Program-made: the position numbers and the translations under genes
Assembly (NCBI GenBank): GCA_024305405.1
Contig: JAKNDB010000070.1
Coordinates: forward strand, 124,001 to 188,000
Length of the DNA: 64,000 nucleotides
Source: Dirofilaria immitis
Lineage: Eukaryota; Nematoda; Chromadorea; Rhabditida; Onchocercidae
Direction: 5' to 3'
Shown here: positions 27,323 through 39,856 of the stretch, in pieces
How the letters are laid out: each line of letters opens with the position of its first letter
Numbering within the stretch: position 1 is the first letter of the stretch
The notes under the pieces: generated by a model
Database searches by the model: none
What the model saw: only the letters and a program-made list of their open reading frames with translations
Told to the model about the DNA's origin: nothing

Positions 27323-30300
27323 TTATACATTTCTCGCTAGTAATGCCATCAGTGCTGATATGGAGTGCGCGGAAGAAAGTTCGGCATGGAAGCTGCTAGC
27401 ATCAACTGTAATCATATCTTAAGAAGTAAACAATAAGGATAGTATAAACGTTTTAGAGAAAAGTAAAAGAAAAAATTGATGTGGCAATTAAATATAGTTT
27501 TAGAGCTAAGTAGTTTATTTCGATTTTTGTTTTTTTAAACAAATTATTCCTCTATATTCTCTTGTTATCTTTTTTTTTTGATTTTTTGTTTTTCATAACT
27601 TCATCAAATTCTCTCCAAACACCATTTCCTGCGAACTTACTATTTATTTATCCTCTCAACAATCTTTCAATTTTTGCACCGACAAAATTGGGTTTTAGTT
27701 CTTTCTTCCACTAGTTTTCTGATGAAAAAATTATATAATCTATCAAAGAAATAGATCACTTACACGGTGTGGCAAGAAGTAATCCGCTAAGCTGATGTGA
27801 TTCTGTTTTTAAAAGTGAAGATAAGAATAATCGCCGATTGATCGCTGGCAAAGCTCGAAATATCTTGAGCATCACATCGGATATAGCTGCACTTACAAAA
27901 ATTCCCCATCGATGCAGAACCTGAAAAGTCTAGATATTGGATATAACAATGAAAAAACAGTTTTTATCTGCCTAATAGGTCTTGTTAACTTTTACTTCCG
28001 ATGCTAGATATTAATCTTTAGTTTCAGAAATTATTAATATAGCATCTGATAATATTTATATCGCTATCATTTCCGCAACCAGAAAAAAATAGGTTTTGAA
28101 AGAAAAGCTTGAAAGAATGAACAAGTAATATCTTTAAATCATACCATTTGACTAACGTATAAAGATAATTCGTTAAAATATACGTCCAGCTATTTTGATT
28201 TAATTATTAAAAACAAAAAAATGTACGAACAATTTTGACAGCATGGAAAATATATGCTGCCTCATTCATTCGTCCTTTTGATAATCGAGTGAATAAAGCG
28301 ATGTGGAAAATTTGCGGACGAAGAGCAAGTAATGCTGCGAAATTGTCAAACGTCCATACGTATGGAATTGCTGAAAAATTGGAAATTAAATATTTACTGA
28401 CAGAAGATCCCTTTTAGTTAGTGATGAACATTTTAATTGAAAAGTCTATAACAACTTCGAGAAAGGATTCAACTAACTTGATATTTCTTCCATTAGAATG
28501 AAAAGTTGGTCATTAGTCCATGCATAGTATCCAAGACTTGAAATGCTCATCAAATGATGAAAACCAAGTGCTAATGGACCCAGTAATTTCGCACATAAAT
28601 GTTCCAAGATAATACTTCCATTACACAGCACTTCCCAATCGATAATCTCTGCAATAATGTTCGATTTTTCTCCAGTATAAAGCGCTAGTGCTGTTGAAAA
28701 AAGCACATAAAAAATCAGTACAAAAATATTTATTGCTAGATTATCTGGTTCTATAAAAATCTCATCGAGGTTTGAAAAATGAACTTTTTAAAATCATGAA
28801 CAACACTTACGACGTCCAATTTCAATGAATTTTAGCGGTCCAAATATGATCATAAACAATTTGCCTTGAAGTTTTGTTGTTTCTTGTGTGCGCAAAATAG
28901 TAGAAACCCAAAATCCGTAATCTCTTTCATCTTTTGCTGGATGGCTCAGAAACAAACCGCGGAGCCGTACTCGAATCTTAAAATCGTGAGAAAGCAATCA
29001 TAATACATTATCTATATTATATTCAATGAAAATAATAAAACAGTCGTCACATTAGAAAAAAGGCTGGAATAGCAAGAATCTCTAGGAACAATAATTTGCT
29101 GAAGAAATCGAGATATCATAATATGTAATATATCATTTCTAATCTGTCAAATCTGAACTAGATTTAAAATTTAACTAAATTTAAAAAATTTTTAACCTCC
29201 ATTTCTAATGATGGATATTCCCAACTTCCTCGGGTAAAACTTCGCACAACAATTGATTCAGCTCAGTAAAACACAGAACCATATGCATTAACGCTTCACA
29301 TTCGTGAAAATCCCATTTTTCACAAAACTATAATAAGCAATGAATATAAAAACATCATTGAGATTTTAATAATTTACATTTTACTACTAAAAAATTGGAT
29401 TCCGTAATGTGCTCTTGCCTTAAACATATTTCTTTATTGTGATATTCTTATCATCGTTTATAAGCGATACTATATGAAACCGTAGAATGTATGGTGCTGC
29501 AAATTGAGATGTGAAATGAGTTGCAAACTGAGATGTGAAATGAGTCTACTCTTTTTCGAGATTTATTCCAAACATACCGCCATGAAGCAACGACCCCATC
29601 CAGGCCAATTTATAATATTCTCATTCTGAAATAATTTGAAAATAAGCAAATGATTAGAATGCGATAATATCTTGTTGAAAGCGATTAATAAGCTTTACTT
29701 TGCAGTAGAAAGAAGCTAAAAATGAACGACGACTTCGAGAATCCATAATAATTGTGCTTGCCTTTAACAGCATACCTAAAAGATAAAACAAGTATCTAAT
29801 AGTAAAAGTAATATTTCAATAAATATTCCTTAATTTTGAAAACTAACCCCAAGCATAAAAGGGATCAAGGTCAACAATGCTTTCCATCATATTCACTGCA
29901 GTTTCAGCCAAAAATTTCCGACTTGCATTGTCCAGTAACAAATAACGTCGAACTTCGCTGTTTAAAATGCTCGATGTCAAACTAATGGTCATCAACTGGT
30001 TAACTATAAAATTGTACAACGGATGATCATATGGGAAACTTGAAAACTTCTAAATGAGACAGTAAAAAATCATGGCAGTGTTCGATACCATGATAGTAAG
30101 GAATACACTACATGCTTAGCATTATGGCACTTCGATAACTGAATAATCATTCTTCGTATTAAATCTTTTAATGTAGTGAAATTAAATTAATAAAGCTGCA
30201 GAAAAAAGTAAACCAGATATTCGATCAAAAGATTATAGAGCAATTCTCGTGGAAGCATTTGAAAGAATCCAAGCGGTGTATCCAAACTAATCTTTCCTTC

Positions 30301-30588
30301 AACTTCCATTGTATCTACTTTCTGTGCTAAAACATTGCACAATAGCATAATTTTAACGATACAAAAGGACCAGGAAAATCTTAAGGAACTATATCATGAA
30401 GACACAGATATTAAGAGAAATTTTAGAGAATTTAAGCAAGAAATCATCAACCAGAAATGTTTTTCTGACGAATATTTTTTGAAAATAGTTGGATGAAACC
30501 TACAATTTACAGAAGAAGCAGAACGCTCGCTTTGATCTGAAATATATTTCCGTTTGTGATGAAAGAAGTTAGTAATTTGACTATACAT
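27323..30588 (-). CDS. FBXO47/PROM-1-like F-box protein
   Basis: Putative SCF ubiquitin-ligase adaptor. In C. elegans the FBXO47 relative PROM-1 controls meiotic entry and chromosome pairing. A polar first exon (about 30,588-30,502) precedes the F-box exon (about 30,350-30,225) with GFFQMLPRELLYNLL. Middle exons lie at about 30,060-29,850 (VRRYLLLDNASRKFL), 29,775-29,695, 29,630-29,583 (NWPGWGRCFMA), and about 29,330-29,225 (CEALMHMVLCFTELNQLL). Exons at 28,976-28,811 encode IRVRLRGLFLSH, DYGFWVSTIL and KLFMIIFGPL, very close to the human FBXO47 segment ending YIIFGP. Further exons are 28,690-28,478, 28,370-28,231, 27,920-27,764 and 27,405-27,323, the last ending DASSFHAELSS then a stop. These joins are in phase. 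The identity rests on the co-linear match from F-box to C-terminus. Frame just after the F-box exon (about 30,190) is unresolved. Confidence 0.75.
29496..29548. repeat. 24-bp tandem duplication in an FBXO47 intron
   Basis: tgcaaa(t/c)tgagatgtgaaatg occurs twice in direct repeat, followed by agt. Non-coding. Confidence 0.75.
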
Positions 30589-31222
30589 GTTGATCCGGTT
30601 CTGAAGAGTAATTAGATTATTCACCAAGAAATGTCAATATTAAATATGAAATAAATAAAACTTATAAATTCGATCTCATTAAATGTTAAATTTAATAATA
30701 ATAAAATCTGTATGAATATATAAAGTTTGTCATGATGTATTTTTTTATAATATGTAAGAAACGTGCATTCAATAATAGAAGACTATTTTCTGTCATTAAG
30801 ATAAGTCCGAAATATCGTGCTATCCTAAAATCAAGTTCGTACTTATTATATTGGAATTTTTAATAAAGGTTTTTCTATCAAGGTAATAGAAGTATCCCAT
30901 ATAACTACACTTTTAGAGATTTGTGAGAGTCATAATATTAATAGGAATAATCTATTTCTAAGGATCAACTATCTGTTTACTACATATTCATTATTAAATC
31001 TAATAAGTTGAAATTATTGATGAATTGATTAGTAGAACTAAATCAATGAATTATTTCGAAAAACCATTATTATGATATAACATTTATTTACTCTTACAAA
31101 ATTTATCATTAAAAAACGAACATGATTAAAATACAAAGAGATTATCAGATTTTGAAAAAAAATTTGAAATTTATCATTCTTTATTGATTATGTAAGATTA
31201 AAATTAATATAGTATATTAACA

Positions 31223-31471
31223 TTAATTAACCATATATAAATTGGATAATTCGTTGTGATTTCGCCATTTTTCTTCATTACTCTTATTATTATCATTCAA
31301 TTTATAATCATATATATAATTTAATCGAGATGTTAAGATAATTTGTCGTCGTATATTTTGATGCATTTCACCTTCCTTCTGATTAATTTCCCTGTATATA
31401 TAATCTGAAATAATTAAACTAAATAGTAATATTATTTGTTTCATATTCTCTTTTATCAATAATACAATCAT
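31223..31471 (-). CDS. Possible small secreted or membrane-anchored peptide (doubtful)
   Basis: An 82-codon ATG-initiated ORF. Its N-terminus is hydrophobic from an internal Met (MKQIILLFSLIISDYIY) and could act as a signal peptide. A polar, Asn/Lys/Arg-rich remainder follows with one dibasic pair (NIRRQ). No family is recognised. At this base composition several ORFs of this length are expected by chance in the window, so it is listed only as a candidate. Confidence 0.2.
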   Translation of the reverse strand: MIVLLIKENMKQIILLFSLIISDYIYREINQKEGEMHQNIRRQIILTSRLNYIYDYKLNDNNKSNEEKWRNHNELSNLYMVN

Positions 31472-31499
31472 AGCAATAAATATCAGTCAAGCAAAAATT

Positions 31500-31665
31500 A
31501 ATTTATATTCAATAAATATGAAATGAATATTTAGTAATTATATTACTAATAATATACAATAAATATGAAATGAATAATATTCAATAAATATGAAATGAAT
31601 ATTTAGTAATTATATTACTAATAATGTAGTAATTATATTACTAATAATATAATAATATACCGTAA
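31500..31665. repeat. Tandem repeat of about 80 bp, about 2 copies
   Basis: Blocks with tattcaataaatatgaaatg and tagtaattatattactaata alternate. The second block has an extra partial copy at the end. AT-rich, non-coding. Confidence 0.8.
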
Positions 31666-32089
31666 TCTTTTATAGTATACATCCTACAGTACCATGGAAA
31701 TTTCAATAATTAAATTGATAGAAATACAGAAAGGAAAATAAACAATACAGAAAAGTTAAAAGGTATGATAGTAGTAAATGATAAAGATTACATGAATTTT
31801 TCGCATCCTTTCTTCATCCATTTCATTTGTTATCAGACGACCCATATAAAATGATGTTACGTGCGACAATGAATATTACGTGTTGGATAGAAATATTTCA
31901 AATTTTTTTTTCATTTTCTATTTTTAATTTATTAAAAATAAATTTAATATTTGGCGTAAAAGATTAATCAATTTTTTTTGAATAAATAATTAAATGATAT
32001 AATTGGAATTGGAATTTAAAATTGTTTATAAAATATTAATTAAAATAATTTTATATATCATTCATAGTTGTGTTAATTAATAAAGCAAT

Positions 32090-32600
32090 TGTAAATTATT
32101 GACTAAATTAGTAAATAAATAAATTTATCAAAAAAAAAGCAATTTGATAATTCGATAAATGAATAAATAAGTTAGTAAATTGATGAATAAATTTACTTAT
32201 TTATTAGTTAATAAATCAGTCAATAAGAAAAAATGAATAAATAAAATGAATTAATTAATAAATAAGTTAGTTAATTAATGAATAAATTCGTAATTAGTAA
32301 ATGGATAAATTGATAGTTAAAAATATCAGTAAAATAGTAAATATGTTAGTAAAAGAATAAATAGTTGAAGTAATAAAGAAGTAAATAAATATAAGATAAG
32401 CATAAATTGATAATAAATTAACAAATTGCCATAAATAATTAATTAGGTTAAATTAATAAATAAAGAAATGAGCTAGCTAGTACAATAAATAAATCAATAA
32501 TTATAAAAAGTAAGCAAATAAGTAATAAGTTATCAGAAATTATAATAAATCAGTAAATATGTATATGAATAATTAAGTAATTAAGTAAAATAAGAAAAAA
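32090..32600. repeat. Cryptically simple AT-rich region
   Basis: Degenerate repetition of short words such as taaataaat, agttagtaaat and gaataaat for about 500 bp, with no fixed period. Typical of slippage-derived simple sequence. Confidence 0.65.
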
Positions 32601-32874
32601 TTAATTACAAATAAATGATAACGTATATATCAAATATATTTCATTTTTATATCTAAATAATATTAGAAGATTCATTATAAAAGATTTAATTCTTTCTACT
32701 TAATAATAATAATAATTACGCTACGTTCACGTACGTATATATTTACAAAACATTTTCAATATATTTCATATACATATATTTTTATAAATGTTTCAAACAG
32801 AAACTAACAAATATAAAATTTATTTATTTTATATTCTTAAAAAATCAGAAATTAATATTGCAGAAGAAAAATTT

Positions 32875-35800
32875 TCAGACAATTTTAGTAAATAATTTCA
32901 TATTTGAGATAGTTTTTGAATGCTTTTTTTGTCTTCCACATCTTTGTTTGGTACTTTTTGGCGTTTCATTATTTGATGGCAGTTGCCCAAATGTTCTGCC
33001 TAATTGATAATTAATATTTGAATGATTTGATTTTTTAAAATTAAAATTTTCCGATTTTGCGGAACGTTGAATAGATGTACATGATATCCTGAAATATGAT
33101 ATTGTTTATTTATTGTAAATATTTTAATTTATAAGTAATAAAATTAATTTAATCTTCAACTTACTTTCTTTGCATCACCAATGATGATTGACTGGTCATT
33201 ATTGATGCAAACTCTTTAATCCCGATCATTCTTGATTTATCAACTAGAGACAATAAATTATAATTATTGTTAATGAGAAGAAAGAGGAATTAATTTTTGA
33301 TTGATTAAATTAATTTGAGAATTCATTTTTTGATTTATATTCATATTACAAATGATTATTTATTTTCATATTATTTGTGGAAATTGATCATTTTAAATGA
33401 CATGCATTTCTTAGTGATGATAATCAATGATAATACATAAATGATAATAATTATACATAATAAGTTTTTATTTCTTTTATTTAAATTATTCATTCTTCTT
33501 GCTATCTATTCAATCGTATTTTATTAGCAATCAAAACATTACTAATGATAGCTTATCAAATAGAATAATAAATAGTCGATAGCAACTAGCATTGGACGAA
33601 AAAATAATTGAAATTTAACAATTATATTTAAATTTTTTTGTAAAATGTTTTTAATAAAATATTAATTATCAAATAAATGATTTAATAAAATTTAGATAAT
33701 TATTTATCATAGAACTTTGTTTCATATCATTTCGAACCATGTGCTTCGTTGGCTCGTTTTTTGCTAAATATTCAGCCTTAAGACGAGAAGCACGATTTTC
33801 CAGCGGTAATTCGTTTGGCTTTTTAGGTGGATTTATTGGTTGTACGGAATGAATTGATTTCGAGCGTTGTTTCATTATCGATGCTGTGGTAGGTTTAGAC
33901 TAAAATATTTAATTTTCTAATTATTAAAATATACAAATTTTTTATTAGATATATTCGATGAAATACTATTTAGGGAAAAAGATAATTGAATTTTTGAATT
34001 CTCAAAAGAATCATAAGATTCGTTTTAAAAAATTTTCATCAATCAATTTCTTTTTATTTCAAAAATTTTTACTTTAAAATAAATTTTAAGAAATATTCAT
34101 AGTTCAACATTATTATAATCATCATTATTATATCAAAATTTTAAGAATTATTCATAGTTCAACATTATTATAATCATCATTATTATATCAAAATTTTAAG
34201 AATTATTCATAGTTCAACATTATTATAATCATCATTATTATATCAAAATTTTAAGAATTATTCATAGTTCAACATTATTATAATCATCATTATTATATCA
34301 AAATTTTAAGAATTATTCATAGTTCAACATTAATCATCATTACTATATCAAAATTATATTTTTAATTTAAATCTAAAATATCAAATTTTTCTTTTTTAAA
34401 TAAGAAAATATCGAATTTTCGATATTATTAAAGTAAAACTTTTTTCCTTAAATTACTATTTATTTTTTCTTTTTTTTAAATGAAATTTAGTAAAATTATT
34501 ATTGGAATTTTTTTTGTTATTTTACAATAAGTTGTAGTTTATTATTTCAAATGTTTTAAAATTCTACTTTCTCAAAATTTAAAGATAAAAAAAGAATTAT
34601 ACGGAATTTAATTGATTACTATCATTGTCGGAGTAGAATGTATCGATTTATGAATTATATTTGATCGTGAGATACTTTGTCGGATAGATTTGATAGGTGT
34701 ATTGATATGTGATATGTTTCGTGGAGTTAACAAAGATTTTCGTCGTGATGTCAATATCATACTTTCGGATGATTTGATTAGCTCATCCAAAAATGATTTC
34801 GTAATTTTAAAAAGTTTTAAAATATTTAATTATAATTACAAATATATTGTTTATCATTTAAAAAAATTAGTGCCTAAATAAACAGATTTAAAAGATATTT
34901 TCTCAAGTTATAAGTAAAATTTTCATTTTTTCTTGATTATATATTTTGGAGTTGCCATTAATATTAGTAGCAAAATAAAACATAATATTTACCTTTGTCA
35001 AATGTTATATTTGCCGTTATCGCTTGTTCGGTAATTATATCATTAATAGGATTTATTGATAACGAAGTATTGAATGAAACATTTTTAGGAGTATCAATTT
35101 GCTTCTTCCTATTTACCATAATTTAATTATTAATTATCATTCTCAATCAGCAAATAATTAGTTTGGATTGAATTCAATTGAATATTTATTAGATAATGCT
35201 TATCAAATAAAACTTATAGTAATATTAACTCAACTTGATATGAACATTTAAAACAGAAGTTAGAAGATTAGTATAAATGAATTATAAAAAGTCAAATTAC
35301 TATTAAATAATAATTTTTGAATTTTAAATAAAATTTGAAATTTAAATTTATAAAAAAATTATAAGCCAATGAGAATATTCCAATAAATGTACAATAATAT
35401 ATTATTGTAACTGATATCAGACTCATTGATCAATTTGTTTCCATTTATTTGATCCGTCTGTATAGCTTTAGTAATGAACTTCCTTTCGGATATATATTTC
35501 AAAAGATTTTTCTCAAGTGACAAAACTTTATTCTCGATCATCCTGAAAATTTTTCTGTAGTTCTGCGCAATTTCTCAAATTTTTTTTTTTAGTAAATGAT
35601 TGATATGTAAATGATCATTTTATTTTTTTATTTCGAAACCAGTATCAGTAATGTATTTCGAAGAAACTTTATTCTCGTTCATTCGGAATATTTTTTCAGT
35701 TTTTTCCAATTTTACTATTGAAATTGATATGTAAATAATTGGTATATATATTATGTAAATAATTAATTGTTATTTCAAAACTGATATGTGTAATATATTT

Positions 35801-38455
35801 CGATGATTGATAATATATTTTCTCAATAACTATAGTAATAATGATTAATAATTTGCAATGTTAAATTTAATTAAACTCATTATATTTCTTTCTTTTATTA
35901 TCTAACTTTTCCACAGATATATTCCAATTAAAATATTATATTATGTTTTACTTATACGTGATAATATAATCTTTTGTCATACAGACGTAACTTTGTTTTA
36001 AACGTAAAATAAGCAAAATTGAATACTTACGTTTGAAATTCTTGATTATAACTGGTATTATTATTACCATTGTTTTTCAGATAACTTGGAGAAACTTGAG
36101 TTTGATGATCAGTAACAAAGCACTTATTAATCATGTCGATTCCTTGATGATATTTATCTTTATCACTGATAATTAATTGTTTTTGTGATATATCTTCTGC
36201 GTTTTTATCCTTTTCTAAATTTGTATAATTTTTGCCATCACGAGAATGTGCTGATTTTTTAGAAATCTTATTAAAGTAATATTTTCGAATCTCTCAAAGG
36301 CAAAATTTGAATTTCATGTTATTATCGATAAAAATTTTTTCGAACTTATCATTATTATATTCGAAAGAAAATGTAATTTTGAATTTCCATCTTACAAATT
36401 ATCATATTTGTAAACAACTTAATTTTCCATCTAATTTTAAATAACATACGATAGAGTGCATTATTTTGAGAAATATTTGATTTTGCTAATTTGATGATAG
36501 GTAAATTTTTCTCTTTTTCGATAACACCTTTTACGGTTGACATGTTATTCTTGGATAAATTCATAGTATCCTCAGATAACTTTATAGATCTTCTCATATC
36601 TTTATCATTTATTGATGTTTCCGGAATAATTTCATTAATCGTAAATATGTTTTTTTCAACAATAGGAGAGAAAACGATATCTTCATCTTTCATGGCGCTA
36701 TTGGTATTGCTAACTGTTGCGCAACATGAATTTATTGCAGTATTTCCATCTTTATGAGCAATAAAAAAATTGCTTCGGCAATTGACATTTTTGATTCAGG
36801 ATTTCGATTCAGATTAGTGAGCATTATTGGTATTTTTGTGTCTCTTTTAAAGATTTGATAAAAAGAGTACAGGTGTTATGATTGTTCTCAGAAAGTTTTT
36901 GATGATGGTCAGTAGTTATGGAAGAAAACATAGTATTAAGCACAGGATTTGCAGGTGATGTTTCAAGAATAGTGGAAAGAAATTTTCGGCTTGTATCTTC
37001 AGAATATTCCTTTAATTTAGGCATTCGATTTTTGTCTAATGTATCAGAGAAGTTGTCATCTGATGAAATATAAATGCTTTTTCAGAATTCTGAATAGTGA
37101 AAATTTTGTTACTAAACGAAGCATCTTTGGCGAAAGAATACATGGTATCCGTGATAGGAAGTGCAATTTTTTCAGAAGCGGTAGGAATCTGCTTTGAATT
37201 ATCGTTAATTACTTCATCATGTGTATCTAATTCTTTCGGAACATTAGATAAAGTATTTCTTCTTACAATAAATGTTTTATTAATATCCAATTTTTCCAGC
37301 ATACTAGGCAAAGTGTTTCTTCTTACGATAAATGTTTTATTTATAGTATTATTATCATAAATTACCTGATCAGGTATATCCAATTCTTCCGTCATTTTAA
37401 GCGACGTATTACTTGTCACGGTAAATGTTTTGTTTATAGTGTCATCGTGTATTGTAGCTAACGGTTGCGATGCAAATAAAGTTTCTTGTTGTTGATATTC
37501 CATGTGTTCTGTTGATGAAGGAATCGCGGAAGTCTCAGCAAAATTACTTCTGCTTAATTTTATGGAAGGAAGGACAACATTCTGCGGAATATTAAGCAAA
37601 GTTGTTGATACTTCTGAAGATTGATGATGAATGGATGCTGTTGTATCACCAGCATTTCCTTTGGAAACTGATTATCAGCACCGATTTCAGGATTCCAATT
37701 ATAAGTTTTGCATAGCTCTAAGGCAACCTGTCGTGCAACTTCTTCAATTGGTACATGAATAGGCTGGAAAAAAAATATTACAGATAACTTTTCCACTTTA
37801 TTTCAAAAAAAAAAGAGGAATTGAAATACTAAGATGATATTTTAGGATATTATAATTTATTAGTTTAATTTTAATTGCTTTTTTTGGAAAAAACGAAATC
37901 AATTTAAAGATTATTTTAATTATTCAGCCAATTTATAAATATTAGCAGGAATAATTATTCAGCCAATTTATAAATATTAGCAGGAATAATTATTCAGCCA
38001 ATTTATAAATATTAGCAGGAATAATTATTCAGCCAATTTATAAATATTAGCAGGAATAATTATTCAGCCAATTTATAAATATTAGCAGGAATAATTATTC
38101 AGCCAATTTATAAATATTAGCAGGAATAATTATTCAGCCAATTTATAAATATTAGCAGGAATAATTATTCAGCCAATTTATAAATATTAGCAGGAATAAT
38201 TATTCAGCCAATTTATAAATATTAGCAGGAATAATTATTCAGCCAATTTTTAAATTTACATAACAATTTTAAATAATAAACAATAAAATAACTAAGAAAT
38301 TGGAAAAATGAAAAAATCTAACTAACATAGGAATCTGAATCATCAAAATTATTTGAATCTATCATTTCAGTTTGCTTCAATTCATTTGCCCATTCTTCAG
38401 CTGCGTGTATGAGACTTGACATATCATCACTAATATTTTTTTCTTCTTCACTCAT
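32875..38455 (-). CDS. Large disordered protein with NKTF-type repeats (unrecognised)
   Basis: Multi-exon gene of unknown family. The start ATG at 38,455 opens an acidic exon (to about 38,329) encoding MSEEEKNISDDMSSLIHAAE. The next exon, from about 37,765, encodes VPIEEVARQVALELCKTYNW. It then runs into a long polar region to about 37,036 with repeats NKTFTVTSNTS, NKTFIVRRNTL (twice) and NKIFTIQNSE. Further exons lie at about 36,970-36,840, 36,690-36,440, 36,290-36,035, 35,530-35,400, 35,115-34,992 (containing TPKNVSF), 34,790-34,610 (containing TPRNISHINTPIKS), 33,875-33,690, 33,245-33,160 and 33,090-32,875. The protein is rich in Ser, Asn and Lys with TP sites, suggesting a phosphorylated scaffold, perhaps of chromatin or spindle, but that is inference. 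The frame breaks near 37,660, and the phase into the last exon is unclear. Intron 1 holds a large minisatellite. Confidence 0.5.
34081..34352. repeat. 55-bp intronic minisatellite, 5 copies
   Basis: The unit, beginning aaattttaagaattattcat, recurs with period 55 (the word agttcaacat is at about 34,101, 34,156, 34,211, 34,266 and 34,321). Copies 2-4 are essentially identical; the last has an internal deletion. It lies in an intron of the disordered-protein gene. Confidence 0.9.
37915..38260. repeat. 35-bp intronic minisatellite, about 10 copies
   Basis: The unit aataattattcagccaattt plus ataaatattagcagg repeats about 9.6 times with almost no differences between copies; only the ends diverge. 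It occupies most of intron 1 of the disordered-protein gene. The homogeneity implies recent expansion. Being head-to-tail without spacers, it is not CRISPR-like. Confidence 0.95.
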
Positions 38456-39856
38456 TGAAAATATATTGTTTTTTTTCTTTTCTTCTTTGCTTCTTCTTAC
38501 AACTATTTGATTTGACTTAAATGATTAAAAATTTTTGAAATTTATATTATCAATTTGATTTTAAGAGATAAAACTTTTAACTTGAAGTTTTGAACTTATA
38601 TTTTAGAAATATTACAATAATTATTCCAGTAATACATTCATAATAATCATATTGATAATAAAAACAATGATAACGATAATGATAATAGCAGAAATAATTA
38701 ATCAAAAATAAGCTTAACCAAATTGAGTAGAAAAATTAATAAAATTTATAGAAATATAGATTCATGTGTAAGATGAATAATCAGAAATGAGCTTATCAAA
38801 TTAAATAACAAATTGTTCGAATTATATGATATAATATTAGCTTATCACGTTGATCTACGTATAGGATAAATTAACAACCAAACTTTTAGAATGTGTTCTT
38901 AGAGAAATGATGATTTTTTAACAAAATTTGGGTTTTTATATTACTACTGAAATGAATGAAATAAGAATAGAAACATCTAACGATGCAAACTTAGAATTAG
39001 AAGGAGTAACTTATTTTATTAGTATGTTCGAATGTGCATGCAGCATGCATTATTATAATTGTACAATATATTTTGATATGTCCCTTTAAAATTGATTTCA
39101 TTAAATTTCATACCGATATTTCATAAATGTAATGTTAGAAAGAGCTGCAAAGATACTTTGTGATGTCATACCGATTATTGGTCTCGAACTGAAAGTTATT
39201 CTTTGGTTTTTATTGCGGGAGTTTAAGGTGTGGAGTGGTATAGTGATGCGGGGTGCTGATGCGGGGTGCTTGTTCGGGGTTTATGTGAAATGAGAAAGAT
39301 GGAGAGGAAGGAAAAATATAGTGAGAATAATGGGAGAGCAGGTGGGAGATTAAAAAGCAAAGATATCGGGGATTGTCGTGAATGGAATGAAAAAGAAAAA
39401 TATTCAGTTCGGGAATGAGAATTAAATGCAGCAATTTATAATAAGGATTAGGAAGAAGGAAGATAACGGTGATCGATTGCTGATAAAAGTTAAGAGATAT
39501 CAATAAGATATCAATAATATTAAATAGATAGGAAATGTTAAGCTTAAAAGTTTAGTGACTGATAGAAAGAATAAGTTTCCTTATTCGAGAAGGAATAACA
39601 GAAATTGAATGTCAATTATATAATATCAGTGATTAAAAATAAATATCAAAAACGAAGGGAAAAATTTTATTTCCAAATTTTTGGTCCTTGATGAGAGATG
39701 TATGCCACATTCGTTTATTTCGTATCCTTTTTATAAAATTTGCTTAAATTAGCTTAAACTTTTTGAAATTTCTTTTTTGGAATTTTCAAAGGTTTTTTTG
39801 TATCATTCAAATTTTCTTATTTCAGAATAAAAACAGTATTGTTTGACAGGTAAAAT
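38456..39856. other. Divergent promoter region between the disordered-protein and beta-propeller genes
   Basis: 1.4 kb separates two divergently transcribed genes, so it should contain both promoters. From about 39,120 to 39,480 it is unusually purine- and G-rich on the plus strand, including a direct duplication of tgatgcggggtgc at 39,245-39,271. The open frame on the minus strand there (39,210-39,503) is a by-product of this bias. Confidence 0.5.

Larger units (their letters stand above)
30589..32874. other. AT-rich spacer with tandem and cryptic repeats
   Basis: There is no supported multi-exon gene. One ATG-initiated 82-codon ORF (31,223-31,471, minus) is listed separately. The stretch 31,500-31,665 is tandemly repeated. 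From about 32,090 to 32,600 the sequence is cryptically simple: degenerate runs of aataaat and agtaaat words. Confidence 0.5.

Noticed and set aside
28235..28417. 60-codon plus-strand ORF
   Set aside because: It is antisense to an FBXO47 exon that joins in phase with its neighbours.
37915..38260. Possible CRISPR-like array
   Set aside because: The 35-bp units are contiguous with no spacers and lie in an intron of a eukaryotic gene. It is a minisatellite.
39210..39503. 97-codon minus-strand ORF, His/Pro/Ser-rich
   Set aside because: It is explained by strand bias of a G-rich promoter tract and has no domain or splice context.
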